Origin: Apostichopus japonicus
Taxonomy: Eukaryota > Echinodermata > Holothuroidea > Aspidochirotida > Stichopodidae
Assembly (NCBI RefSeq): GCF_037975245.1
Contig: NC_092561.1
Location: 19,777,508-19,837,507, forward strand
Length of the DNA: 60,000 nt
Direction of reading: 5' to 3'
The notes beneath the pieces were generated by a model, which did no database searches, had not been told where the DNA came from, and saw only the letters and a list, made by a program, of their open reading frames with translations. The stretch's first letter is position 1. The number at the start of each line of letters is the position of its first letter. Shown one piece after another: positions 46,210 to 59,106 of the stretch. A program made the translations under genes and the position numbers.

Positions 46210-48542
46210 ACCATTTGCTCAATTTTTTAAAATTTGTGTTAATTCCTGGGGGTAGATAACAGCACTTTCAGTCAATTTATTAACAATTTTGACAATTTTT
46301 TATTGTCATTAGCTGGAGAAAGGAAAGATAGCACCACCTAACAGTGTTTGGGGCCTTTTGGCTTTATTTCATGTCTTTAATATTTTGTTAAAGTGGGTTA
46401 CCAATTTAAGAGAAATAGTAACAAAAAATTGTAAGCTTCCCACAAAAATCATTGTTTTCAACCATATCATGTTGATCTGTCCCACTGAATGTCACATATA
46501 GTCCTATGTGTCAGTAATATCAGGGGATTTTTTACTCCGCTTTTGGCATTTACAAGAAACTATGAGGTCCAGTTTGCATATGTGTGTATGTGTATTCCTA
46601 GCTTGTAAACACGGTATCTGAAGAATAAAGTATGTGATCATGTCATACATTGTATATATGGTCATGGTCAGTAGGGTGATCCCTATTGTCTTTGGTAGGG
46701 CTATCATGCATATTAATGAGTGGGCGGGCTTAACAAAAACTCTGCAATGTCAATATCTCTTCGACCGTATGTCTGAGTTAGTTCATACTACGGGTTGGTG
46801 ATTTAAATACATATTAAGCATATGATCTTTTCAGCAATATTTACCTCATTAATATTCATATGTGGATAGGAAATCTTCAAAAACAGCTTGTATAACCACG
46901 ATATCTCAAACAAACACAGGTTGCATGAATTTCATACTTGGTATATATGCTGGTCATGGTCAGTAGATGATCCCTATTGTTTTGAATGAGTGGTCAAGGG
47001 CTTACCATAAAATTCTTAAAATGTCAATATCTCTGCAAATCAGACATGAGCTTTTTCCGTGAATTCGCGGAATATCCGTGCTTTCTTTATACCTCCGAGA
47101 TTTACACCTCAATTTCCGTAAATTTCTAACAACAGCGTTGTATCAATTGATCCGTTGTTCACATGTTTTTCATTAGGTATGGATATCCAACCTGCAGGGG
47201 GACAAAAATTATTATCCTAACACACTGTAGCATACGTAAATTGGAGCCTATACCGCAATTTTTTGTGATTCCGTGAATATATTTTATTTTTAGTTTATAC
47301 TTTTTATGGTGATTAAGTTACATATACATGTTATTTCGCAACATCAATTTTTAACTCACTTATATTCAAAATAGGTGTGGCTTTATGGGAAAACAGCTTG
47401 TAAAAGTTACATCTCAACAACCACAAGTTGAATCAATTTCATACTTAGGTAGTTGATGTGATGAGTTGATTGTTTTTGGTTGCCATGCGGTGAATATTAA
47501 TGAAGGAGTAGGGCTTAACGTAGAAAAGTTCTTGCTGGTATGGTGTTGGTATACAAAACAAGCACATTTTCATGAAATTGCCAACTTTATGTCATTTATA
47601 TTCATGAAATTGCAAGAAATGGTTTTAATATAAGACAAGAACCAAATGTTACATGAGTTTCATCCTTGATATATGAAGTTTGTCACACTACATTCATACA
47701 ATCAACCATGTTGTTTTGTTGTGTGGATGTCATGAATATTAAACAGTGATCATAAAAATGTTTATCAGATATATCTGAACATGTATGTCTGATTTTTTGT
47801 ATTCTTTGATAATAAAATGTAAGTATATAGATACATGCTTATGAGATCATAAAATATGCCCTGATCATTATCCATACATGTTTATCTGCATTTATACTAT
47901 GTCACGAAATAGACTGTCAACATTTAGAGTTCTGAATCCTGGTAACCTTCCTTTACATGTTGCCGCATTAGTCTCCCACTTCAGTTTGGTGTGCACAAGT
48001 TCATTAACATGTATACTGTATTGCTTACCACAATGTGAACATGTATGGGCATCGGAACCACTAAACGTTTTCTGGTTTTATCATGTTTCACTATAGTGTT
48101 CATCGAAGAAACATCAATTGCAACAAATCTTGAAACCACTCAATATCTACCAACATATGCAAATGAATTGTAGATCGTCTCTCTAACTGGATGCTGTAGA
48201 TCTTGTCTTAAGACAAACGATAATGATTTTTCAGCATAGACGTGAAAAAAAAAATATTCACGATTATTCTAGGTGGTTTCCTTTTTACATATCTGCAAAA
48301 TGAAGTCTATGCGATGTTGGGAAGAGCTAAAAAAAACAAAAAACTTTTACTAACGAATTAAAGAAAAGGATTACGCAAAAGCGGTAGGATGGTCACGTGA
48401 TCCACTGCGACCTGTGACATAGTTTTGATGATAAAAAAGTGAGCTCGGTGTAGACTCTACTTCAGCTACGTGCGCTGATTGTGTTAGTTCAGTTTCAACC
48501 TACTCCATGTTGACGAGACAAACAACCTAAACCACTAGCAGA
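46210..48542 (+). repeat. Conserved 3' flank of ZNF-B (copy 3 of 3)
   Basis: Non-coding; closest to the ZNF-0 flank (15024-17348). AATAAA near 46624 could serve polyadenylation. Contains the same diverged modules with atcatgcatattaatgag and related motifs. Confidence 0.7.
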
Positions 48543-48775
48543 ATGCCAAGAAATTGTGTTGCAGGGGTATGAAACAGAAGGAATGCGGACTCTACAATAA
48601 TTTTTTTTAATTTTTTTCCCCAATCTTAAAAGTAGTGAGAGATATTGGAAACTCTGGATACGATTTTTGAGGTGATCGAGGAAAGACTTCATCGCATTAG
48701 GAGTTTCTCACGACAAAGATGTTTGTTTGTTAAGCGCAGTGGGCCTATTTCAATGAGCGTGAATTTATCAACGAA
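48543..48775 (+). pseudogene. Decayed THAP-domain sequence (unit B)
   Basis: ATG at 48543 opens MPRNCVAGV, then a stop (TGA) where the sister has the second Cys codon. Another frame gives SERYWKLWIRFLR, matching SERYRKLWLRFVR at 17440-17480. The same parts follow in the same order as in unit 0. Confidence 0.55.
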
Positions 48776-49409
48776 TTTTGAGGCCGACTTTGAAAAAAAA
48801 CTATATACAACTATATATAACTATATATACAACTATATATGCAATAAAGTCAGCATTAACACTGTAACAAATATAGGTCTAAGCCGGAAATTGGCAATCA
48901 TGGCTTGTGGCTTCGACAATGGGTAACCTGACGGGCACGTGCACTTCCCTAAAAAATAGTGCCCCCCCCCCCCCGATGCGATTGGTAGTGGTAAAGAAAA
49001 TATTTAAACAAAAACTTTATCTGCCTCAATTAAAAAAATAAATATCGGACAGACGAAGCCTGAAAATTCTTGAACATAAAGTTACTTCAAGTTGCAAAAT
49101 ATTGCACCAGATTGCATCAGAGGACCCTTATTAATCAAACATGTCTAAGGACGGCATTCCCAAATAAACATTGCGTCCCCTCTTCAAGTGGTGTGCCCCC
49201 CCCCTAACAATGGAGATGTCTGGCGAGGCCAACCTCTCATCGATTTTCGAACGTAAACATAACATTGAAAGGGCATAGAGGAGATTTGAACTGCGTGAAA
49301 CCATGGAGCTATTAACGAAATAGCTCCATGGCGAGACATTCAACGGTCTAACTTAAATAAAATCTAATTTTTCTTGTCGTTTTATTGAAGCCGACTGCCC
49401 AATGTAAAT
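48776..49409. other. Spacer with AT run, C/G run and perfect hairpin
   Basis: It holds a ctatata-rich run (48795-48842), a C run (48963-48976), a stretch resembling the G/C-rich transposons, and a perfect 13-bp hairpin (49301-49313 with 49319-49331). No gene seen. Confidence 0.5.
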
Positions 49410-49718
49410 TACCGAAAATTTGGCAACAGAGTCTTATCGGGCCCCATTAAAATTTGCGTGTGGCAGGGTCACTAATGGGCCTAAGTAAAACATGTTTGAA
49501 AGGTTGATACTTGCATGCCGCATTATTTATATATCTCCCGATAAATTGTTCCAGGATGTGTTGGAACTGGGGGACATGCCAGACATGAAGAATATAATGT
49601 CTATGTGGAGAAAGAATCCACATACAAATTACAATTGGGGCATGGACGTCACTAAGGGCGAGTTTTGGGGGCCCGAGATGTCTTGATACCTCAATACCAT
49701 TTAAATGTGTAATACGGA
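49410..49718. repeat. Conserved inter-unit block, copy B
   Basis: Sister of 27112-27425. In this copy the plus frame is open from 49537 or earlier through DVLELGDMPDMKNIM and NPHTNYNWGMDVTKGE to a stop at 49686. Role unknown. Confidence 0.6.
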
Positions 49719-50520
49719 TTGGAAATGTGTGTATGCTCGAGCGACAAACATCGGGTAAGTACGTAGAGCACACACTGTCATTTGGGTTTTCACATTGTGG
49801 AAGTTCCGTTTGTGGAACGCCATGAAGTTGGGCTAGAATGATTCCTCCTGAATCCCAGATCACGAGCATGCACCTGAATAAAAGCGATGGGCCCTAACTG
49901 TAGTGAAAACAAATTATTTAGCCCCTGACTGACCACTCGATTGAGCTGAAAATGCGGTTGTTTTTCAAGCTCAATGTGACCTATCCGTTTGATTTAATGA
50001 CGACCGTTTTATAATTTTCCGGTGTGCTACTTGAAAAATTAAAAAAAAAAAAAAAAAAAAACGTGTTGCTTGGTAACATATGAACTAGCCTTTAGGTTAA
50101 ATGAAAAGGAGAAAAAACAATTATGTCATTATCGTTCATCTTTAAAGGCACTGAAGACTCGCCCCAAACAGCGTGCCGCCATCTTTAAAAAGTTAACTTC
50201 GTTGCTTGCAAGTGAAAAGTTTCTCTTGTCGCTACAAAATGCAGACAGTAATGAAACGTGATACCTTGTTATCTTTAGCTGGACCTGAGATGTCCATCGC
50301 TGTATCGTTTGTACACTGTTGTGGGTATTGGCCGCAGGTATATGTACTGACTGTACACTAGTGTCTAATTACCGACGGTAGGAAGCTGTGTGTATATTTT
50401 CTGGGATCGATGGTGGTGTCTAACACTTCTGTTACACCTCATTCGAAACTAGGTCAGATTAGCGGCAATAGACGTTTCTTTTTGCGCGAGTCTTAATGCC
50501 CTTTAAGTATCCATGAGTGA
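49719..50520. other. Spacer before ZNF-C, no gene recognised
   Basis: Contains a run of about 22 A (50040-50061), then the unit-end sequence shared with 17940-18000 and 27445-27500 (tgaaaaggagaa), an insertion of unknown origin, and cgtccttcccgtcagcg at 50525, which starts the ZNF-C promoter region. Confidence 0.45.
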
Positions 50521-50558
50521 TGGCGTCCTTCCCGTCAGCGGTGTAGAGCCGTGCTGCA

Positions 50559-50564
50559 TATAAA
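50559..50564 (+). promoter_or_regulatory. TATA box of ZNF-C
   Basis: TATAAA lies 162 bp before the start codon at 50721 in the same conserved leader as A and B (gacaatcgaaaggcttagc). Confidence 0.65.
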
Positions 50565-50720
50565 CAGCGGTGAAGTTTGTGACAATCGAAAGGCTTAGCA
50601 AAAGTGATATCAAGCACGGCAACATGGAGGTTTTCAAGTAACACAAAGTGCTAAAGAGGGGTTCCTAATTCCATTTCATGAAATATTTTAACAACAGGGC
50701 GCCGACCAGAAGAAATCAAA

Positions 50721-50775
50721 ATGTTTGGAACCACAGTCAAGATTGAACCAGAATCACCGTTGCGTCATCCCACTG
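50721..50775 (+). CDS. ZNF-C first coding exon
   Basis: ATG opens MFGTTVKIEPESPLRHPT plus one base, then donor gtaacg. It differs from A and B at six or so residues but keeps the VKIE motif, length and phase. Presumed to splice to 52650. Confidence 0.7.
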
Positions 50776-51063
50776 GTAACGGTTCCACGAAACTAGGGAA
50801 CAGCTTAGTGTATCAATGTTTATATGCTTGACTGCAATGCAAAACTGATATTAATTATGCAGTTAGGAAATTAGGCCTAAGCTTGACTGTCTACATTAGG
50901 CTAGGCCTTTATTGAAAAGTTATGCTCATTTGCCCAGCAGCCCGGTGGAATTGGAATTCCTTAAATTATTTGCCCAGAAGCTGAATGACGAGTATCTTAA
51001 TAAGTATTACAGTCACTATTCACATCCAGCCGACAGGTGAACAAGGGTATTCATCTTGAATTC

Positions 51064-51904
51064 CATGGGTGGCGATCCGTACTTCCGAGTGGGGGGGATA
51101 TGACCTTGTTGACTATCTAAGCGTAGCGCCACTATGGGTTGGCGCGAAGCGTACAAGAAAATTTGGGGATTTACAAACCCTCTAGATGGCCGGAAACGGC
51201 ACTTCCCGAGGTTTCCAAGCGGCATATACCCAACTTTAAAATAGGGATATCATGTCCGAAATATCTCATGATCAGGATCCAAAATCCTTTTTTTTAAATT
51301 TCGGGTGTTATTTTGGGAAAATTGCCCCTGTCAATCTTGTTTCAGGCGCTACGTTAGAATGTTCGAGAGCTCTTTTATATTATTCGATGAAGAAAATGGC
51401 CTCATGCAGGCTATTATAGGCCTGCACATGCAATACACAATTACACATAGTTACATTCCTAGGTACCGATTGCTAGGGCATCCGGGTGAAACGTGTATTA
51501 AGCATTACCCTGGTAACATGAGATTCTCAGCTGTTCTAGGGAACATGTACGTGTGTAGGCCTACTATAGGGCCTATATGAATATTATGAGGGTGCATATA
51601 TGTACTATATCAATACCGTGGGTGCAATAATACATTTTGTTGTTATAGGGCCAATGAAGCCTACAGTCAACTATTCTTGTTTTATAAAGACGCTTAATTT
51701 AAAAAGATCGCACTGCGTTTATGGTAGGTGAGAAATGAAGCTAAAAAAGAGCCGTACATTCACGATGATGCATAAATGTAGGCATGAAAATATTCTTATC
51801 CCTGGCATTTGGTGGGGGGGGGATATGGTGTATTACATCCCCTCCACCCATTTTCATGGGGGGGATATATCCACCCCCCCTCCCCCCCAGGATCGCCGCC
51901 CATG
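51064..51904. mobile_element. hAT-type element, 841 bp, in the ZNF-C intron
   Basis: It is flanked by TTGAATTC (51056-51063 and 51905-51912), with 15-bp inverted ends catgggtggcgatcc / ggatcgccgcccatg (one mismatch). Introns A and B lack it. It carries the actatctaagcg ... ggttggcgc stretch shared with the elements at 25847 and 26172, and no transposase. Confidence 0.88.
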
Positions 51905-52649
51905 TTGAATTCATCTCAAAATCAAACTTAGAATGATATCCATACATGATAATTTGATCTAGAATTGATTAGTAGAGGATCCCTTGCTGTAGTGAAGGCA
52001 AAAGGACATTCTAGGTATCCAAAGGTCAAACTAACAGTAAGGCATAACATTGTTGTGAAATTGTAACTTCAAGAGTAATTAAGACATAGACAAAAACCTT
52101 ACAATTTGCAAAGAAAATAGGTTTTGATGGTGCAGATAGGTCATTTGAGTTCACCAGAGGTCAAAGTGAAAGTTGGGGAACTTCATAATAAGTCTATACA
52201 TTCACCCCACATTCCACTTTGTTATCTACTGTATGGAGATCTCTTGAGTTGAGAAATAAGTCAACTGATGTGGCCCTTCAACATTTTGGAGGTTCTGAAA
52301 TTAAATGATAATATGGTAGGTCTGTGGTCCACCAGAGAGAATAGAATATTATGGTGCAAAGCTGGTGTTCAATTCACAAAATCTATCTCTCCTACAGTCT
52401 ACTACTGTAACTGGTTGTTCTTTGTTATAATTTGCTACATTTTGTTCAGATCACCACAGTTTGCTATTTGGACCACCACGATGTAATCTTCCAGGTAATC
52501 CTGGGGATAATTGGGAAAAAGTCCTTAGCAATTTCCACTTTGTGTGTGTGCAGTGTTACATTAAATGATCTCATGTGAAATTATGGCAAGGAATCGCTAA
52601 GGCTGTCAGTCGCTGGTTTAACATTGTAAATCATTGGTTGTATTTTCAG

Positions 52650-53617
52650 GATCCAAGGAATTAGCAGCTGTACAAACAGACAATTCACTTTACCATGGAC
52701 ATCAGCAGGACATTAAAGAGGACGAAGGTGTTTGTGAGGAACCAATTGAGAGCTACTCATGTCATTTATCATTCAAAATTGATGATGAAGCAAATGATGG
52801 AGAACATGTAGATTTTTCTCATTTGGAAGAGAAACCAAACAATAATTGTAGCCATGGGAACGAAATATCATCTGAAACACATACAGGAGATGAGCTTTTC
52901 CATTGTAAGTATTGTGACAAAAAATTTGCTGAAATTGGAACTTTGGAAGAACACAAAAGGACACATAATGGGGAAAAACCTTACCATTGTAACTATTGCC
53001 ACAAAAGTTTTGCTCGTTCCGGGACTCTCACTGTTCATGAAAGAACACATACAGGAGAGAAACCGTACCATTGTAGGTATTGTAACAAAATGTTTATTGC
53101 ATCTGGCACTTTGAAGAAACATGAAAGAACACATACAGGAGAGAAACCTTTTGGTTGTAGCTATTGTGATAAAATCTTTGCTCAATCTTCTTATTTGAGT
53201 GATCATGAAAGGACACATACAGGAGAGAAACCTTACCACTGTAACTTTTGCCACAAAATGTTTGCTCAATCTGCAACTTTGAAGAATCATGAAAGAACAC
53301 ATACAGGAGAGAAACCTCATCATTGTAGCTATTGCAACAAAATGTTTGTTGAATCTGGTACTTTGAAGAAACATGAAAGAACACATACAGGAGAGAAACC
53401 TTATGAATGTAGTTATTGCAACAAAATGTTTGCTCGTTCTTATCATTTGAAGAACCATGAAAGGAGACATACTGGAGAGAAACCTTATCAATGTAACTTT
53501 TGCAGCAAAACCTTTGCTCAATGTGCAACTTTAAAGAAACATGAAAGAACACATACTGGAGAGAAACCTCACCATTGTAGCTATCGCAACAAAATGTTTG
53601 CTGGACATCTTAATTGA
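52650..53617 (+). CDS. ZNF-C zinc-finger exon: 8 fingers plus a broken ninth
   Basis: The exon starts after ttttcag (52649). It encodes SKELAAVQTDNSLYHGHQ, an acidic region (DIKEDEGVCEEPIESY, SFKIDDEANDGE, FSHLEEKPNNNC), then eight C2H2 fingers with TGEKP linkers. The ninth reads CSYRNKMFAGHLN and stops; its second Cys is Arg. Immediately after the stop the zinc-finger DNA gives way to a gypsy integrase fragment (from about 53650), so the array was truncated by rearrangement. Finger helices (IASGTLKKH, AQSSYLSDH, VESGTLKKH, ARSYHLKNH) are more varied than in A and B. The copy may still make a short DNA-binding protein. Confidence 0.85.
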
Positions 53618-53645
53618 AGGATCATGAAAGAACATATACAGGAGA

Positions 53646-54170
53646 GACACCTCATCAATGTCAAGGGACACTCAGAGAAGAATGGTGAACAATTCTTAGT
53701 GGTTATCGATTGCTACTCTAAATGGTTAGATCTTTTTCACATGAATCAAACCACATCCGCTAGGACATTTGTACAAGTCAAGAAAACCTTTTTGCCTCAT
53801 ATGGATTACCAGAAATCCTTGCATCAGGGTAAAATACCCCAGTTGCCCCTTACCATCAGGCATCTAGTGATAATGCGGTGCATGCAGTACAAATCCTGAA
53901 GCATGCTTTGGAAAGCCGAACAGTAGAAAATTCAAAATTGTTTGGTGAACCTTCTGTTTGCTTATATAGAAACACCCCCATACTGTAACAGGGAAAATCC
54001 CTGTAGAGTTATTTCTCTAGAGACAGGTTAGGACTAAGTTGTCTCTAATTAATTGATTACTTGGCACAAGTCATGGAACAAAAACAAACCACAACAATCG
54101 GTGAATTTCAGTAGACTGATAATGTCTGATTCAGGTATTTTAGGAAAGGGTCAAAAGGAATTGGTCCCAG
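53646..54170 (+). pseudogene. Decayed gypsy integrase fragment abutting ZNF-C
   Basis: The plus strand reads GEQFLVVIDCYSKWLDLFHM and TSARTF, the first part of a Ty3/gypsy integrase core, then in shifted frames QASSDNAVHAVQILKHAL (acid-region end of the core), LYRNTPHTVTGK and VELFL, and RTKLSLI from the region after the core. Several frameshifts and a TAG make it inactive. No LTR was found on either side. It is unrelated in orientation to the gypsy element at 1-5400. Confidence 0.8.
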
Positions 54171-54257
54171 GTACTAGTATTCAAAAGTATTATGTAGTAT
54201 GCATACAGTAGTTAGAGCAGATGGGCAAACCTGTCATGTTTTTGTAGAGAAATATCT

Positions 54258-54987
54258 CGGCATCCAAGGCAATGCACCTACCCACACTGTATCTGGACAT
54301 CCAAGGCAATGCACCCACCCACACTGTATCTGGACATCCAAGGCAATGCACCCACCCACACTGTATCTGGACATCCAAGGGAATGCACAGCCAACCCACA
54401 CTGTATCTCGGCATCCAAGGCAATGCACCTACCCACACTGTAGCTGGACATCCAAGGGAATGCACGGCCAACCCACACTGTATCTCGGCATCCAAGGCAA
54501 TGCACCCACCCACACTGTATCTGGACATCCAAGGGAATGCACGGCCAACCCACACTGTATCTCGGCATCCAAGGCAATGCACCCACCCACACTGTATCTG
54601 GACATCCAAGGGAATGCACGGCCAACCCACATTGTATCTCGGCATCCAAGGGAATGCACGGCCAACCCACACTGTATCTCGGCATCCAAGGCAATGCACC
54701 CACCCACACTGTATCTGGACATCCAAAGCAATGCACCCACCCACACTGTATCTGGACATCCAAGGCAATGCACCCACCCACACTGTATCTGGACATCCAA
54801 GGCAATGCATGGCCAACCCACACTGTATCTGGACATCCAAGGGAATGCACCCACCCTCACTGTATCTGGACATCCAAGGGAATGCACGGCCAACCCACAC
54901 TGTATCTCGGCATCCAAGGGAATGCACGGCCAACCCACACTGTATCTCTGCATCCAAGGCAATGCACGGCCAACCCACACCGGATTC
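54258..54987. repeat. Minisatellite of 19 units, 37 and 40 bp
   Basis: Ten 37-bp units and nine 40-bp units alternate irregularly. All share catccaagg(c/g)aatgcac and ccacactgtatct; the long form has ggccaa before the acccacac part where the short form has cca. Units also begin with either gga or cgg. Both unit lengths leave remainder 1 on division by three, so each frame is visited in turn; the lack of stops in any unit leaves all six frames open. Confidence 0.95.
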
Positions 54988-55381
54988 GACACTGACTTAT
55001 ATTACTAGGGAAGAGGGACATAGGACAACATTATGTACAGTAGCTCTTCTGTTGTCATAACCATCTCCACTTCTGACTACAGAAATGGTGTCAATGTACC
55101 TGAAACCTGCAGTGCAAGGTACTCCAGTCCCGGGGCTGAGCATTGAATACAAGCAGCTGCTGAACCGTCACAACTTAACCTTGCAGATAATACAGAAGAA
55201 AGTATTTTGGATTTGTCTCGCTATACAAAAGCAAATGAATTATTTCCCCTCTTCCCCGCCCACACCCCCCTCCCCCGCCATAAAAAAGGGTGAGCTCTCA
55301 AAAAGTTACTGTTGGAAGAATACATCAAGAAAGAGGAGGATACATACATCACATACATCACACACATACTATACATAATAT

Positions 55382-55487
55382 ACATATGCATTATCCTCTC
55401 ATACTATGCTTTAATTAGTCAAGTCTTAAACTGTACATATGCATTATCCTCTAATACTATGCTTTAATTGGTCAAATCTTAAATAGT
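55382..55487. repeat. 53-bp tandem duplication
   Basis: Two adjacent 53-bp copies (55382-55434 and 55435-55487) starting acatatgcattatcctct and differing at a few sites. Confidence 0.85.
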
Positions 55488-56564
55488 GGGTGTGGCTACC
55501 ATCCATCCAGGCACTGACTCCTCCTTCCTCTTGTGACCATGCCTATGGAAAATTGTGCCAAAAATATGTGTCCATGATGATAACAGATCTATGCCCTCAA
55601 CAGCCTAATATGCATTTGACTCCATCTTCCACTGCCATTGATCTTTTTCCACCTTTTTTTTCTTCCTCCTATTCTTTCCTCCCTCATCCTCTCTGGGAAC
55701 TCCTCTGCAAAGCTCAATTTAGTTTCTAATGGAAAGGCTGTTCAAGTTTTACCCCTTTCTCTGTGTTCTTAACCCCCTCCCCCACCCGAGTTTGATCGTT
55801 TGATATCGTTAGATTTGTACATGGGAGGAGGGGGGGGGGGTATCTTCTCATCTTCTATGTCGCGGTCATCCTTCTACATATTTTTGAAGTGTTTTCACTT
55901 TTCAGCATTAAGTATCCTCTTCCTATAAGTGTTTTGTTTGTATCTGCCTTGATAGTCAAAGTTGCTTACTTCATTTCGTGTCCTCTCCTTGTTTATTACT
56001 GAAATGTTTAAGCGCTATTGCAATTTAAGGGTCTTATGAAACAAGAATGAAAGAATCTTGAGGATGTACAGATATATTATATTTACAAGTTCAATGATTT
56101 TTACTCAAACTTTTAAGATCATCTTTATTGTTGATTCTTACATACAGCGTTCATAGTCTTAACTCTATTTTACTGCTTATATTAATGGACAGGCTCTGGA
56201 CGTATTGGATAGAACTGGGTTATATACCGTATTATACACATGCATTTACGGTTATAAATGATATTTGGTTATATCGTGGCGGCTTGTACTTTTCATGTCA
56301 GTAATTGACTGTTATGTAAATGGATTTATTGGCTAGTACGACAATGAATCTTTGTATGAGATGAATGTTCACGGGTTTACTTTTATACACTTCTGCCCGT
56401 GTGTATATACGTATAGCAAGTAATAAAAAAAGTTAGGAACCCACAGTTATTTGTATGCAGTCTCTTATTATACGTGCCTACCTAAAACACTGCAATTACT
56501 GGGTCTCAAACCTAGCTTGTACCTCGCGATCAGTGTACCAATATTATTTGGCTTGGATCCTTGG

Positions 56565-56944
56565 CAGTGGAGGGGCGTCCATACAGTCAGGGGCGGATAC
56601 CCCCCTCCCCCCCCCCCTGACGGACTCAAATAGACTGCTGGCGCCCTTTTCAGCTTTTTACTTATTCGCGGTTATTGACTTTTTTTATTGCGCTCTCATC
56701 TACCTTTTGACCTTTGTCACATTTGTTGCTGTAATTTGGCGATGACACCTATTTATTCTTCGTTTATATGCAAATTAGCAAGGCCCGGAAAGGGTCATTT
56801 CCGGCGATCTAGGGAGTATCTTTACTCTTAAAAATTTTGCACGCTCCGCACCAACCTGTGGTGGCGCTCCGCTCAGATATTGTCGAAAGCGCCCCTACAG
56901 ACCGTTCTCGCCCCTCCTGACCAATACCCCTAGCTCCGCCACTG
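56565..56944. mobile_element. hAT-type MITE, 380 bp, same family as 26172
   Basis: A perfect 8-bp duplication ATCCTTGG (56557-56564 and 56945-56952) flanks ends cagtgga...ggcgtcc and gctccgccactg. The interior is the reverse complement of 26172-26558 with point changes. Confidence 0.9.
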
Positions 56945-58218
56945 ATCCTTGGCGTATAGTTCTATGGTTCACCGAAGCACACTCAAGCACACACATACAA
57001 CTGATTACACACTAAATCGTACAAGTACATGAGTAATGTGGTCTCTGTAATTCCTTGTGGAAGTTCTAACAAGCTAAGTCTCCCTTTCGTTGATGACACG
57101 TTGACCATAGATGACACCTTCTATATCCGTATCATGACCATCAATATTTTTTCGCTACGAGAGCCTGAAGTTTTGTAATTTGTAAACAGGTCCTCTAATC
57201 TACTCAGTAATAAACAATTAAGGCCTGTAAAGTGGACTATATTTGCCCCAATTCAATATTTGCAACACTTGTGTTCTCTGACATGTAAGCCCATGATAAC
57301 ATCGAAAAAGATCCTTTATTGTTTTTTTGCCACAATTCCCTCTCTATATGGAGTATGCCGGCTTCCTTATATATGTGTTTGCATTACCGTGGCAACTGAC
57401 ATGAAAATGGTGGACCCATGATCGACAACATTGAGCCATATAATAGCGTTAAAATTCCGAGACAAAACTCACGATTTCGAATTTTTAGATATAAAACATC
57501 AAGTTAAACTCTAGATATGAAATGTCGAACTTTTTACTAGATCAAAGGAAGCTAGATCGAAATTTTGAATTTTGGAGATATTATTCACAACCAGAAAGTC
57601 AATGAGCTTAGCGATTTTCGTTTTACAGTAGATGAAAACCTTGTGTTATGGATATTGAGAGAAATGGGCTCTTCTAAGCCATGTTATGCTCATTTTTCTT
57701 TCTCATTGGGCCTGGTCCCTTTGCAAAATCAAGAAAAAAAAAAGGTTGTGATTAGTAAGTGTACACTGTCGAACACAGACATGTATGCGGTTTTTCTATT
57801 AAGGCTCAGTTGTCTAGACACGAGCAGTTAAAAACTGCAACCAAATTGTTTTCAAAAGCGAAACTTGTCTTAGAACGGTCATTAAAATTCCGTCGTTTGA
57901 TTGTTTGATTGGCGTTCCACACTATGTGATGTTCATTTACTCTCCTTTCGTTGGTATCATCCTCCTGCACTAAAATGCTAGTAAACTTTGTCTATATAAG
58001 AGTCAAAGGATTAACAAATAAAAACCCTAATTTAACACTTTTGTTAACCTCTGCATAGTCGGGTAATGTTGCAGCCTTAGACCCTGCTACATTTGTTGCG
58101 TTAAATTTAATATCGACCTTAGTACAGAAGCAGAGGATGTGGCGCAATCAAGATCACACAACCAAGGCTGGTAGAGCCTAACCAACTTGCATCTCAGGGC
58201 GTTTCAGGAATTCTCAAC

Positions 58219-58239
58219 ATGGACTCTTTGCCTTGCGAG
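58219..58239 (+). CDS. F-box protein gene, 21-nt first coding exon
   Basis: ATG at 58219 encodes MDSLPCE and ends at a consensus donor (GAG|gtatgt). Joined in phase 0 to 59107 it gives LPCEIITQILQYLDP, which restores the LPxEI start of a canonical F-box; neither exon alone has it. That fit is the main reason for calling so small an exon. Confidence 0.75.
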
Positions 58240-59106
58240 GTATGTATTTCACAGCGTATAAGATAACACCATTATACGTGTCATCACGGTCTGTAAGCGA
58301 AGTCTGTAATTCAACATGAAGGATACAAACAAAAAAGCTGTCACTATAGGCCTACAGTACAGGTGTAGGTCTAGCCTAATTTGATAACAGTACAGTGCCG
58401 TAGCATGGGACGTGTTCTGCGAAGTCAGAACGTCGTATTATGAGTGAGTGAGGATGAATGTGTTTGCCTATAGACGTAGTCGCATAACGCAGCAGGCTCG
58501 TCCCACATTCTTCAAGGGCCATCTTTCCCCATAAGGGTTCTTCAATTTATTTTTGATGTTATTCTTTGTCGTTCTCAAGTTGAATTACCCTGTACTTAAG
58601 AAGAGCAAAAAAAAACTTCATATCCCATATTTTAATAAATGAAGTAATGTTAGTATGAGACTTTTACACAAATTCAGTTGTTAGGTGCTTTGTCTTTTTC
58701 ATATGATACTGAGAACAACACATTATATATCTTAGTTTCAGTTTAAATATTTATAAATTGAAAAATGTGACTTCTTGTCTGCAATATGAAGTTCCACTGC
58801 TGGACGGATATGGGGTATGAAACTTCCACAAGGCTGTGTGATGGACAAGCATTAACTCACATGCTGGCAATTCAAGTCATCCGAATGACACACCAATTGT
58901 CAACTACGACAATTTTTATTCACCAGACAGGTAAACAAATTCAAGGAATTGCCACTGCTATTCCTCCAGTTGCAGAACAAAATAATGTGACCATCTCCTT
59001 ATTCCTCTCCCAAGTTATGTATTCATGTTTTTCTTTTAGTTGTATTGTAATTGTTTGCCCTCAAAATAGAGCTTTATGACATACTGGTACATTTCTGTTT
59101 CCACAG

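Larger units (their letters stand above)
54988..58218. other. Non-coding stretch before the F-box gene
   Basis: No firm gene. It contains a short duplication at 55382, pyrimidine-rich patches, a hAT MITE at 56565 and small ORFs without recognisable domains (the one at 55085 begins MVSMYLKPAVQGTPVPG and passes into low-complexity Pro/Ser and His/Thr repeats). Confidence 0.5.

Noticed and set aside
49447-49869. 140-residue minus-strand ORF
   Set aside because: It crosses the border of the conserved inter-unit block, and its sister at 27112 is not open in the same frame.
54190-55060. Six overlapping ORFs of 150-270 residues
   Set aside because: They are the six translations of the 37/40-bp minisatellite, with no domain or codon bias.
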